Assembly: GCA_039105265.1 (NCBI GenBank)
Contig: JAPFFF010000004.1
Span: 6,429,501 to 6,493,500, forward strand
Source of the DNA: Tritrichomonas musculus
Taxonomy: Eukaryota > Parabasalia > Tritrichomonadida > Tritrichomonadidae
Length of the DNA stretch: 64,000 nucleotides
Direction: 5' to 3'
Shown here: positions 8,401-16,220 of the stretch, one piece after another
How positions within the stretch are numbered: the stretch's first letter is position 1
How the letters are laid out: each line of letters starts with the position of its first letter
Notes under the pieces: generated by a model
Told to the model about the DNA's origin: nothing
What the model saw: only the letters and a program-made list of their open reading frames with translations
Databases searched by the model: none
Made by a program: the position numbers and the translations under genes

Positions 8401-10875
8401 AATGATTTTTCAGAAACAAAAATGTTTAGTAAATCAAATGATTTTTCAGAAACAAAAATGTTTAGTAAATCAAATGACTTTACAATGTCAAATAACTTTA
8501 ATCCATCTGATGCATTTTCTAAATCAAATATTTTCACTGAATCAGAAAAATTCAGTTCATCAAATGCATTTTCAAAAACAAATGAATTCAGTGGCACTAA
8601 ACAATTCTCAGAAACAAATGAATTCAGCAAAACAAAACAATTTTCACATTCATCTGAATTCAGTTTATCCAATGATTTCACCAAATCGAATGCATTTTCT
8701 AATACGAATGCATTTTCAAAAACAAATGAATTCAGTGGCACTAAACAATTCTCAGAAACAAATGAATTCAGCAAAACAAAACAATTTTCACATTCATCTG
8801 AATTCAGTTTATCCAATGATTTCACCAAATCGAATGCATTTTCTAATACGAATGCATTTTCAAAAACAAATGAATTCAGTGGCACTAAACAATTCTCAGA
8901 AACAAATGAATTCAGCAAAACAAAACAATTTTCATATTCATCTGAATTCAGTTTATCCAATGATTTCACCAAATCGAATGCATTTTCTAATACGAATGCA
9001 TTTTCAAAAACAAATGAATTCAGTGGCACTAAACAATTCTCAGAAACAAATGAATTCAGCAAAACAAAACAATTTTCACATTCATCTGAATTCAGTTTAT
9101 CCAATGATTTCACCAAATCGAATGCATTTTCTAATACGAATGCATTTTCAAAAACAAATGAATTCAGTGGCACTAAACAATTCTCAGAAACAAATGAATT
9201 CAGCAAAACAAAACAATTTTCACATTCATCTGAATTCAGTTTATCCAATGATTTCACCAAATCGAATGCATTTTCTAATACAAATATGTTTTCAAATACA
9301 AATGCATTTTCAAATACAAATAAGTTTAGTGAAACCAATCAATTTTCTGAAACATATGAATTCAGTTACTCTAATCAATTTTCACATTCATACAAATTCA
9401 GCTTGTCAAATGATTTCACTAAAACAAATGCATTTTCAAACACAAATGTGTTTTCAAATACAAATGGATTCAGTGGCACTACACAATTTACTAAAACAGG
9501 CGATTTTAGTTACTCTAATGCATTTTCAAATACTAATCACTTCAGTACCTCATTTATATTTTCAAAAAGTACCCAATTCAGTTTAACAAATGATTTCTCA
9601 AAATCAACCAAATTTTCTGAATCAACAGCATTCACAAAAACAAATCAATTTAGTTCATCAGCAATATTTTCAAAAAGTTCTAAGTTTAGTTCATCACAAC
9701 AATATACAAACTCAATTCATTTTTCTAAGTCACATCATTTCAGTTTGACGAATGATTTTTCCAATTCAAACCACTTCAGTCAATCAGAAGGTTTCACAAA
9801 TTCAGAGCAATTTTCACCATCAGTAACATTAATACCAAATGATCCATCGTGCATAATTGTTGGTGAAGATGGTAATATATCACAAAGTTTTCGTTGTGAT
9901 TTTTCTGATTTTGAAGGTAAAAATGTAGTAATTGATGTTATTCGTTCCAATTTCACAGGTTACATTGAAGAAGAAAATGGTGGAGCAATTCATGTTATTA
10001 ATTGTGGAGTTAGATGCAATGGAACTGAGTTTATTGATTGTGAATCGATAAATGGAGGTGGAGGAGGAATTTATATTAAAAATAATGCAACAATTAAACA
10101 AAACATAACTTTAATTAACCTTCTGGTTTTAAGATGCAAATCTAATTACGGAGGAGGAGCTTTCCTTTATTCTGGAAATAAAGAATCTGGTGTTTTAATT
10201 AAATCTTGTATATTTCAATATAATGAAGCCAAATTGAGACATTCAGATAATCATTTATTTGGAGGAGGCTCTGTTTTCTTGACAGCTTTGAATTCTGATG
10301 TAATTGATAGTAAATTTGAACATTCAAAAGGTGCTGGTGGTTTCAAAGTATATAACATTTTGGATGAGTTGGATTCAAAACAAACAATTAAACAACTTGA
10401 AGAAGATAATAACAATAACCTAATTTTCTTTTCTGGATGCCAATTTGATAATAAAAAAGATTCGTCGAATTCAATCGATTTCGTTTCTGGAAAATTTGGT
10501 AGTGATATTGATGTCATTGACTGCAATTTCAAAGGAAAATTGACCAATGGTGCTCATTACATTGATGGAAAATTAAATAATAAAGATTCACCTAAAGTTA
10601 ATATTAAATCATGCAGTTTTGACTATGAAATTGACACTTCAGTAAATACTGAGTTAATCAAAGAAATTTCATCAATCAAAATCATGAAAAATTTGGAATT
10701 TACAAAAGAAACTAATAAATGGAAAACAATTTCGTACGTATCTATTCTCGCTTCTTCCATTTTAATTCTATACTTGAGTTTTATTAAAGTGAAGAGAATC
10801 GTTATTGAAAAAGATGATAATCGCTTTGATTCGCAATTAGATGAAGAATTAAAATCAAAATTTGATTTAAACTGA
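5449..10875 (+). CDS. Large adhesin-like surface protein: three repeated modules, FSxS stalk, Pmp-like region, one TM
   Basis: Predicted type I surface protein of 1808 residues. It has a short hydrophobic N terminus (MFIFFLFLQ) that could act as a signal peptide. Three homologous Cys-containing modules of about 250 residues start near 145, 417 and 681; each carries a YTF-x-GV-x-F motif, a GEHTV/DQHTVKIK motif, YKLVYWP and W-I-Y-GTK. Residues about 955-1457 are a Ser/Thr/Asn-rich stalk of six-residue F-[ST]-x-[ST]-x-x repeats. After that, Gly-rich turns (NGGAI, GGGGI, YGGGAF, FGGGS) resemble Chlamydia-type polymorphic membrane proteins and suggest a beta-helix. A single membrane segment at about 1760-1780 precedes a charged tail of about 28 residues. 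The three-fold module is not a family I can name. Function as an adhesin is inference from architecture. Confidence 0.85.
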   Translation: MFIFFLFLQIKSSKKVCICNTDCLMNCPTDSIYLNHPSETNFDNYLEEITKNDDEIEIYFYSNVKYSIYTLKNSLFSGKKVILKSLSNSRPIKVQYEYSDHSRSDTITIRPDYQVNFPDLFTYPNNKKIIEIKATQTPVPTPEAVPISIGVGQMEGPNANCPSTACTELNGTPTSPNCGKVCTITSETFSYTFNGVQFVLVGSSGSDYGPFQVVIDSETVTVNKKEGSNIDFDLIYTSNELIFGEHTVQIKGTGHTIKFYKLMYWPAFKATRVNISDFTRSPTTITGDNIEWKYETDNVNGIRYYMNGQKNQWAKKTITCTRFWIYGTKCGWMRKFKVSFGHISNQDVNEEETVSGIYNNANRKDFVLLYDSDDFPSHSGEIRFDQPTGSVTFNCIFYLNIPITTTRPNPAPTPETIPISIPLTQLKPSSGFTCNHNQFKNSELKNLGCSHTDFESPASYQCGFVCKTNSGTMEYTFKGVQFALLGTYASEFGEFIVEIDGEEFTVNENKNTKEEYALVYTSEVLLYDQHTVKIKPKNQNYYELYKLVYWPDIHAKRINITELSRTGSWIDQTDGIGGVRSYSNTNGGASFSAKTKIRASRLWIYGTKCSWHRNFVLKYNTITNQDVSEEESSLNDDDKRLDCTMVYESPILYDNKLEDLTITVGKVTVTINCIYYVEDPIPVSIRIPQMNPEGAFKCNYPMNTNVQNIGCNTNTARDQQCGIFCTTNYGSYEYTFKGVKFALYGFYSPAFFKFDLIIDDGEAEEINEYKKTEHDYSLIYTSKQLSYGDHTVKIKGKGEPYKLYKLVFWPSTSARRINLTEFTKSGWKIESDGIGGIRSFVEGSNSQPATKEIRCSRYWIYGTKGDWHRKFKVEYNGIEHEVDEQDNRYNTITRNDNALVYETQYFLLTTSTMKFTAISIPITINCVYFIDDEPPPATPVATPSISPTPIFSPSYLFSKSEKFTQSNKFSNSDQFSQTKMFSKSNDFSETKMFSKSNDFSETKMFSKSNDFTMSNNFNPSDAFSKSNIFTESEKFSSSNAFSKTNEFSGTKQFSETNEFSKTKQFSHSSEFSLSNDFTKSNAFSNTNAFSKTNEFSGTKQFSETNEFSKTKQFSHSSEFSLSNDFTKSNAFSNTNAFSKTNEFSGTKQFSETNEFSKTKQFSYSSEFSLSNDFTKSNAFSNTNAFSKTNEFSGTKQFSETNEFSKTKQFSHSSEFSLSNDFTKSNAFSNTNAFSKTNEFSGTKQFSETNEFSKTKQFSHSSEFSLSNDFTKSNAFSNTNMFSNTNAFSNTNKFSETNQFSETYEFSYSNQFSHSYKFSLSNDFTKTNAFSNTNVFSNTNGFSGTTQFTKTGDFSYSNAFSNTNHFSTSFIFSKSTQFSLTNDFSKSTKFSESTAFTKTNQFSSSAIFSKSSKFSSSQQYTNSIHFSKSHHFSLTNDFSNSNHFSQSEGFTNSEQFSPSVTLIPNDPSCIIVGEDGNISQSFRCDFSDFEGKNVVIDVIRSNFTGYIEEENGGAIHVINCGVRCNGTEFIDCESINGGGGGIYIKNNATIKQNITLINLLVLRCKSNYGGGAFLYSGNKESGVLIKSCIFQYNEAKLRHSDNHLFGGGSVFLTALNSDVIDSKFEHSKGAGGFKVYNILDELDSKQTIKQLEEDNNNNLIFFSGCQFDNKKDSSNSIDFVSGKFGSDIDVIDCNFKGKLTNGAHYIDGKLNNKDSPKVNIKSCSFDYEIDTSVNTELIKEISSIKIMKNLEFTKETNKWKTISYVSILASSILILYLSFIKVKRIVIEKDDNRFDSQLDEELKSKFDLN
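8384..8470 (+). repeat. 36-bp tandem repeat in the surface protein
   Basis: About 2.4 copies of a 36-bp unit encode KMFSKSNDFSET. The copies are nearly identical in DNA, so the duplication is recent. It lies just upstream of the larger 144-bp array. Confidence 0.8.
8563..9282 (+). repeat. Five tandem 144-bp repeats in the surface protein stalk
   Basis: Copies start at 8563, 8707, 8851, 8995 and 9139. Each encodes 48 residues, made of eight six-residue F-[ST]-x-[ST]-x-x units. Copy 3 differs by C to T (His to Tyr) and copy 5 by a silent change near its end; the rest appears identical. Length is a multiple of three, so copy number can change without breaking the frame. Confidence 0.95.
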
Positions 10876-10988
10876 TTGAATTTTAAATAAAATTCTTCTT
10901 CTTTAAACTTTTTGTATTTTTTGAAATTACTATATTTCACAATAATAATGAAATCTTTGATGATATGAATTGTTATTATTCTACTATC

Positions 10989-11081
10989 CAATATGAATAT
11001 AGCAACCGATATATTGGACCATTACATATTCCAGACATTGTTGTAGAAATCTGTTCAAATACATTTAAAAAATGCAATTGA
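10989..11081 (+). pseudogene. BspA-like leucine-rich repeat relic
   Basis: An open stretch of about 30 codons reads GPLHIPDIVVEICSNTFKKC, which matches one BspA/LRR_5 repeat (IP-x-x-V-x-x-I-x-x-x-x-F-x-x-C). It has no start codon and ends at TGA at 11079. It is an isolated remnant next to the F5/8C relic. Confidence 0.5.
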
Positions 11082-11132
11082 TTAATAGTTATTTATTTAA
11101 CTTTTTTAATATTAATATTAATATTTGCTTGA

Positions 11133-11237
11133 AATGTAATCCGAAATCGTTCTGCATATAATACAAAAACTTGGGTCACTAAAGGATCAAATGACAATTC
11201 GATCTGGAAGAATCTTGAAAGTTTTTATAAAAAATAG
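11133..11237 (+). pseudogene. F5/8C (discoidin)-like domain relic
   Basis: A 34-codon open stretch contains KTWVTKGSNDNSIWKNLESF, matching the W-V-x-x-GSND-x-x-x-W core of F5/8C domains. The intact gene at 40036 has the related VSWVIEYSDDSNNWEIL. Stops bound it on both sides and no ATG fits. It lies head-on against the truncated kinase on the other strand. Confidence 0.55.
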
Positions 11238-12532
11238 AGGCATATCAACCAAAAAAAAGCTCTCAAAAAGTGAAAGTAGAAAATAAGATAAGGAAGATAA
11301 TTATTATCAAGAAGAACATTTGCAGGCTTGAGATCTCGATTAATTAATGAATTAGAATGAATATAATTCATTCCTTGAAATATTCTAATAATTGCTGTTA
11401 AAGAATATATTTTATTAATCGAACTTGGATTTTTACGAACAAAAAGATCTAAATTATCTCTACACATGAATTCATAAATTATTCCAATAATTTCATCTTT
11501 TTCTTTTACAAAACCATAAAAATGAGTTAAACATCTATTCGAATATTGACTGCAAAAATTTATTTCATTCTCATTTTCATGTTGGCAATCACCGTTATAT
11601 TTTATACTTTTCATCAAATAAATATAAAGAGACTCACGATGAATAACCAAATGAAAATCAGATTGTATATTTTGATAAACAAGTCTTAATTTAATAAAGT
11701 CTTTTGAACTGAAAATCAAAATGTTATCTTGATTTTTTTCAATGTTAATTAATTGAAGTTCATTTAAAATTTCATCTAATTTTGGGTCATCTTCTTTTGT
11801 AAATAAATAATTCCATATTTTATTTTTTAATATCAATTCTTCATTTAATTTATTTGGTTGATTAATATTGAAGAAAGATGGATCTTTAAAGTATTGTGTT
11901 GGATAAAAATATCTCCATATTAAAAAAATTGCAATTGGTCTAAATGTATAAGTGACAAATTCATTTTTTTTCAAATCTTTTGTTATATTATTACCAAAAT
12001 TTAATAATTCGTCTTTAATTTTTGTGTTTTCTTCATCACTATTTTGACAATTTTCACTAGCATCAATAACTGAATTTCTATTTTCTCTGAGATTATTAAT
12101 AATTTTGGCAACTAATGAGATATTTATGTTTTCAATAATGAGACACTCTTTTTCAATACAAATTAAAATATTAGTATTTGATGAAATTACATTTAAAATA
12201 GGTGAAGGTTTAAATGGATTATTATTATATGACATCGGTAATTTTGGTTTCTTATTTGTAACTCGAAAAGTAATAAATTTGTAATATTTTAAATAATTAA
12301 ACAAAAAGCATACAAAATTGCATTCTTTAATAGAATTGTTATCATCTTTATCATTATGAGAAATTCGAAAATATAAAAAATTGAAATTTGAATAGAACTT
12401 TTTTAATGTTTCATCTTGGATATTATTTATCATCGATTGATATTCCTCTGGAAAATCTTGTAAGTAAAAACTTTGCATTCCTTGAAATCTTAATAATTTG
12501 TATTCAATTTTTGAAAACTTTACATTATACAT
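11225..12532 (-). pseudogene. Truncated protein kinase-like protein
   Basis: The 435-residue frame starts at a good ATG (12532). Residues 1-300 match no family I recognise, have long Asn/Lys-rich stretches, and resemble N-terminal regions of trichomonad TKL kinases. A C-terminal stretch looks like a kinase N-lobe and catalytic loop: the helix GMNYIHSNSL and then NRDLKPANVLLDNN, with Asn in place of the His of HRD. After LPYLI, where the DFG segment should follow, the sequence becomes hydrophobic read-through (FYFHFLRAFFW) and stops. The activation loop, APE motif and C-lobe are absent, so it cannot be an active kinase. Its 3' end collides with the F5/8C relic, suggesting a rearrangement breakpoint. 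Confidence 0.65.
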
Positions 12533-12964
12533 AAAAAAAATTAAATTTATTTAATATCTATTTCAAAATATGTATTAACAGCAATATTTTAGTAAAACAA
12601 ACATTAAATTTTAATTTTATAATTAATTATTTTAAACCACCATCAATTACGAATGCCAGATCATCAATCCAAGCTTATGTAGTTAAGGCCAACTCCATAT
12701 ACTATTGACCCAGTAAATTATAATAGCTGATTTTTTCATGGATGCAATATTCAATATAGAATAGAATATTCGATTCAATATTCATATTTTGATGATTTTT
12801 TTTTTCAGAAATTCCAGGATTAATTTTTTAGCCTAATTAAAATATCGGCATAGTATATTATTTTATTGAAAAGTTACAAATAAGAATATCTGATCCAGTG
12901 AGCCAGGATAATTTGATTTTTTTAATATTGTTTAACGTACGTTTCATTTTTTAGAGGTAAAAAA
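12533..12964. other. Spacer between divergent kinase relic and actin-like gene
   Basis: AT-rich, no ORF. The promoter motif of the actin-like gene is at its right end. Confidence 0.6.
12944..12950 (+). promoter_or_regulatory. Inr-like motif of the actin-like gene
   Basis: TCATTTT with +1 A at 12946 gives a 19-base leader, typical for trichomonads. Confidence 0.55.
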
Positions 12965-14125
12965 ATGTTTAAAGATACCGCCACAATTGTTATTGATAAC
13001 GGATCGAAAACAATTAGAGCTGGAATTTCTGGAGAAGATAATCCACGCTATATTTTCCCAACAGTTGTAGGGAAACCAAAATTTAATTATTCAATTGGAT
13101 ATAAAATAAATAATGAAGGCATTTTAGATTATTATGTTGGAGAAAATGCGATATCACATCGTTCTTTACTCAATCTTGGCTATCCAATTAAACATGGCAT
13201 TGTTACAAATTGGGACCTTTTTGAAATGTTATATACAAACACTTTTTACACCAGACTACGAGCAGATCCAGAAGATCATCCAGTTCTTCTTAGTGAAGCA
13301 GCCATGAACACCAAAAAAGTTCGTGCTAAGATGATTCAAATAATGTTCGAGAATTTCAATGTTCCATCGCTATTTTTCAGCATGAGGGCAGTTCTTTCTC
13401 TCTACTCCTCAAGACAACAAACAGGCCTAGTAATGCAATCAGGGGACGAAGTTACAGACATTGTTCCAATCACAAACGGTCGACCAATTACGAATTCAAT
13501 TTTGAGTTATAATTTTGGCGGTAAAGATTTAACAATCTGGCTACAGAAAAACATTAAAGATTCAAACTTCATTTCAAAGATTGAACATTTAGAACCAAGC
13601 GATATTGAAAATCTGACATATGATATGAAAAAAGAATTGTGTTATGTTTGCCAAAACTACGAAGTAGAGCTTCAAAAGGCCAAAACAACAAAAGAATGCG
13701 AATCAGTGTTCAAATGTGAAAAAAATGGAGAATGTGTCACTTTGAATGATGAACGATTCAAATGCCCAGAAATCATGTTCAATCCTCAAATTCAGCCTTT
13801 TAATTTCGACTTCGAAGGAATCCACAAATCGATTCACGAGTCAATCAGCAAATGCGACAAAGAATTGCATAATGAACTCTACTCACATATATTTCTGTCT
13901 GGTGGAAACTCGCATTTCAGAGGTCTGAGTGAAAGGCTTGAAAATGAAATAAAAAAAATGACTCAGAATGAGAAGAAAGTTGAAGTGACATGCGCCGAAT
14001 CAACGAACGCTGCGTGGATCGGAGGGTCAATTTTTGCATCAGATGAACCATTTGCTTCAAAATTTGTCACAAATGAAATGTATAAAGATTCTGGTGCCGA
14101 TATTGTTAGTGAGAAATTTTGTTAA
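12965..14125 (+). CDS. Divergent actin-like / actin-related protein
   Basis: The 386-residue product is collinear with actin (about 375). Conserved parts include IDNGS at 10-14 (D11), AGISGEDNPR, FPTVVGKPK, a YVGENA loop, YPIKHGIVTNWD at 73-84, HPVLLSEA at 105-112, MIQIMFENFNVP at 123-134, AVLSLY at 142-147, and SGD at 159-161. Against actin numbering, Q137 is Arg (R141), D154 is Gln (Q158) and H161 is Asp (D165), residues that position the attacking water and Mg in actin. D11 and D157 equivalents are kept. The protein could therefore bind nucleotide but hydrolyse it poorly. It does not fit a named ARP class that I can recognise. The leader is 19 bases from an initiator motif. Residues 220-255 are more Cys-rich and variable than actin. 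Confidence 0.85.
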   Translation: MFKDTATIVIDNGSKTIRAGISGEDNPRYIFPTVVGKPKFNYSIGYKINNEGILDYYVGENAISHRSLLNLGYPIKHGIVTNWDLFEMLYTNTFYTRLRADPEDHPVLLSEAAMNTKKVRAKMIQIMFENFNVPSLFFSMRAVLSLYSSRQQTGLVMQSGDEVTDIVPITNGRPITNSILSYNFGGKDLTIWLQKNIKDSNFISKIEHLEPSDIENLTYDMKKELCYVCQNYEVELQKAKTTKECESVFKCEKNGECVTLNDERFKCPEIMFNPQIQPFNFDFEGIHKSIHESISKCDKELHNELYSHIFLSGGNSHFRGLSERLENEIKKMTQNEKKVEVTCAESTNAAWIGGSIFASDEPFASKFVTNEMYKDSGADIVSEKFC

Positions 14126-14260
14126 ATGAAGTGTAAGGTAAACTTTTATATTATTTCATTGATACAGCTGTTTCGGAAATAGATTTGAATTTTTTGGAAA
14201 TAAAATAGCAAGATTTGAATGGTTTATAAAACCGCTAAAATTTTTTTGGAAATAAAATAT

Positions 14261-14353
14261 TAGAGTAGGTGAAACTCAAAGAGATTTTATTCTCAAAAAG
14301 TTTGTTTTTCTGAAGTTTACGCAATTTTTTTTTTGAGAGTTTCACCTACTCTA
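14261..14353. mobile_element. 93-bp palindromic miniature element
   Basis: TAGAGTAGGTGAAACTC (14261-14277) is exactly inverted at 14337-14353, with a 59-base loop. AAATAT is present directly outside both ends (14255-14260 and 14354-14359), a possible 6-bp target duplication. It lies inside the left arm of the larger TA-flanked element. Confidence 0.6.
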
Positions 14354-15001
14354 AAATATTTTTTTTTTTGGAAATTAAATAGTGAACGATTATTTTGCAT
14401 TCAATTTCCCATATTTTTGTTGATGAAAAATATTTAAATCAGAAGCAAATATTAATTAAATCTAAACAATCTTTTACCAATTTAATATATTTAGACAGAT
14501 GTCATTAAAAAGATATTTTATAAATGGTATTTCACATATTGCAGAATATCTTTTTTAAATTATATCCTGGTTCAAACAAAAAGAAAATTTCTTTTCATGT
14601 TCGATATAATAATCAATTATAATCATGAATAAAGCGATTTTTTCATTATGGAAAGAATTTTTTCAAATTTCACATGATCATCAATTTTTATATTAAAAAT
14701 CATAAAAAATGCGTAATTGTCGATAAATTAAAGATTTTATTGAGTAATTTTGGATGAAAACAATATTTTAGAAATTACATATTAAAAACGCAATAACATA
14801 ATCTATGTTTCATATTGAACAGTTAAAAACAAAACTTGTACATATATTAGCATAATAATGTGTAAAATGCCACAAAATTTCTTAAATCTATCTTCTAATT
14901 CTGTTTTTAAGTATGATAAAATTGAATACAATATGATCGTTCCTATTTTATTTCCAAAAAAAAATAAAACGGTTACTATTTTATTTCCAAAGAATTCTAA
15001 T

Positions 15002-15629
15002 TAGACCTTGAAAGCGGTACCTACCCGACCCCTTTTGACAGGTCCTTCTTGGGTAGGGTCATTTTTTACCTGGGTAGGAAAATAACATATTACCTAAAGG
15101 TAAAATTTTACCCGGCCATTTATAAAGATGGTAATTTTTTACCAGACCATTTCTTTAATGATATTATTATTATTCTTGTCAGATATTCTATTGATAATAT
15201 TTGAGATGCAATTTGCTACGATATCATATGTTTGGATGATATAAATTTAAGTGATTCCAAAAAAATTCATTTTTTTTATGGAATAATAATCATAATATGA
15301 AAATTTAATATTAATTATGTTATTTGTTGGGTTTAGAATAAAGTTATTAATGTAATATTATAATATCAAAAAAAATTGAAATTGAATTTATATCAGCTTT
15401 TTCAGAGGAAATTTTTCCTTAAAGTTTGAATCAGATATTGAAAATGAATCAAGAAATCAAAATTTTTAATGAAAAAAATTAATATTTATTATTTATTATT
15501 ATAAATTAAATGAATAATTAAAGAAAAATAATCGGGTAATACTTAAACACTTCACTTGAATGGTGGGTAATTACCCTACCCGAAAAAAACGGGTCGGGTC
15601 CATTTTTTCAGGTTACCATTAGAAGGTAT
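15002..15629 (+). mobile_element. 628-bp element nested in the right inverted repeat, with 9-bp target duplication
   Basis: AATTCTAAT occurs at 14993-15001 and 15630-15638, directly outside the element, and its removal restores the outer element's inverted repeat. The ends are imperfect inverted repeats: TAGACCTTGAAAGCGGTACC at the left, and ATACCTTCTAATGGTAACCT when the right end is read on the other strand. Internal GGGTAGGGTCATTTTTT and CGGGTCGGGTCC segments are also roughly inverted. A 9-bp duplication suits Mutator-type elements. No coding capacity. Confidence 0.75.
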
Positions 15630-16190
15630 AATTCTAATCTATTTCCGAAACAGCTGTATACCATGTTACAAATAAAAATTCTTTTTTTATATGATTCTCC
15701 CTCCTCTTAAAAAAATCTATGGCATTTTCACTTTTTGATTTTTCATCAATATCATGAAAATCAACCTTACCTTTAAGCTCTTCAAAAATTGATGGTTAGT
15801 ACAGGATTTTAAATCCCAAGCTCTCCCAAATCACATGATTAGTTAGTACATTAAAAATCTCAATTATTTTCAGTTCTCTTTTCAAAATATGATCGTTTAA
15901 AGTTGTAGAACCGATGTTATATCATTAACGATTATATGACCAGTAGCAAATATAATTTCACATGTCATTGAATAATTATAGGCAAAAATTTTTATTCAAA
16001 AAAAAAAAAAAAAAAAAAATTGAATAAAAAAATGTCCTTTCATTTTTCTCCTTATTTAAAAACAACTATAATAAAAAACTTTAATTAAGAGGTCTGACAC
16101 AGATTAATAATAGCAGTAGAAATCACTAGTAGCCAAAAATGGGAAATTTATGGAAAATTTTATAGCCGAAAATTTTGGTGTGATATCACA

Positions 16191-16197
16191 TCATTTT
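16191..16197 (+). promoter_or_regulatory. Inr-like motif of the ankyrin gene
   Basis: TCATTTT with +1 A at 16193, 28 bases before the ATG at 16221 and 49 before the ATG at 16242. Confidence 0.45.
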
Positions 16198-16220
16198 TTT
16201 TTTTTAGTTTATCAAATCAA

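Larger units (their letters stand above)
14165..15656. mobile_element. TA-flanked Tc1/mariner-type non-autonomous element with nested insertions
   Basis: Perfect 21-bp terminal inverted repeats beginning CAGCTGTTTCGGAAATAG occupy 14165-14185 and 15636-15656. TA lies directly outside both ends (14163-14164, 15657-15658), as for a mariner-type target duplication. When the nested insert at 15002-15629 is removed, the inverted repeat extends to about 44 bases with few mismatches, ending TTTGGAAATAAAATAG. No transposase ORF is present. Without the nested insert and its duplicated target site the element is about 855 bp. Confidence 0.8.

Noticed and set aside
8376-9338. 320-residue antisense open frame
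   Set aside because: It is the reverse of the F-S-x-S repeat DNA; long open frames in other frames are expected from a 144-bp repeat without stops.
8225-9586. 453-residue frame overlapping the surface protein
   Set aside because: Frame-shifted reading of the same repeats (QMNSVALNNSQK units), with no start context.
12533-12964. Possible coding remnant near 12640-12720
   Set aside because: Translations in all frames have stops and no recognisable motif.
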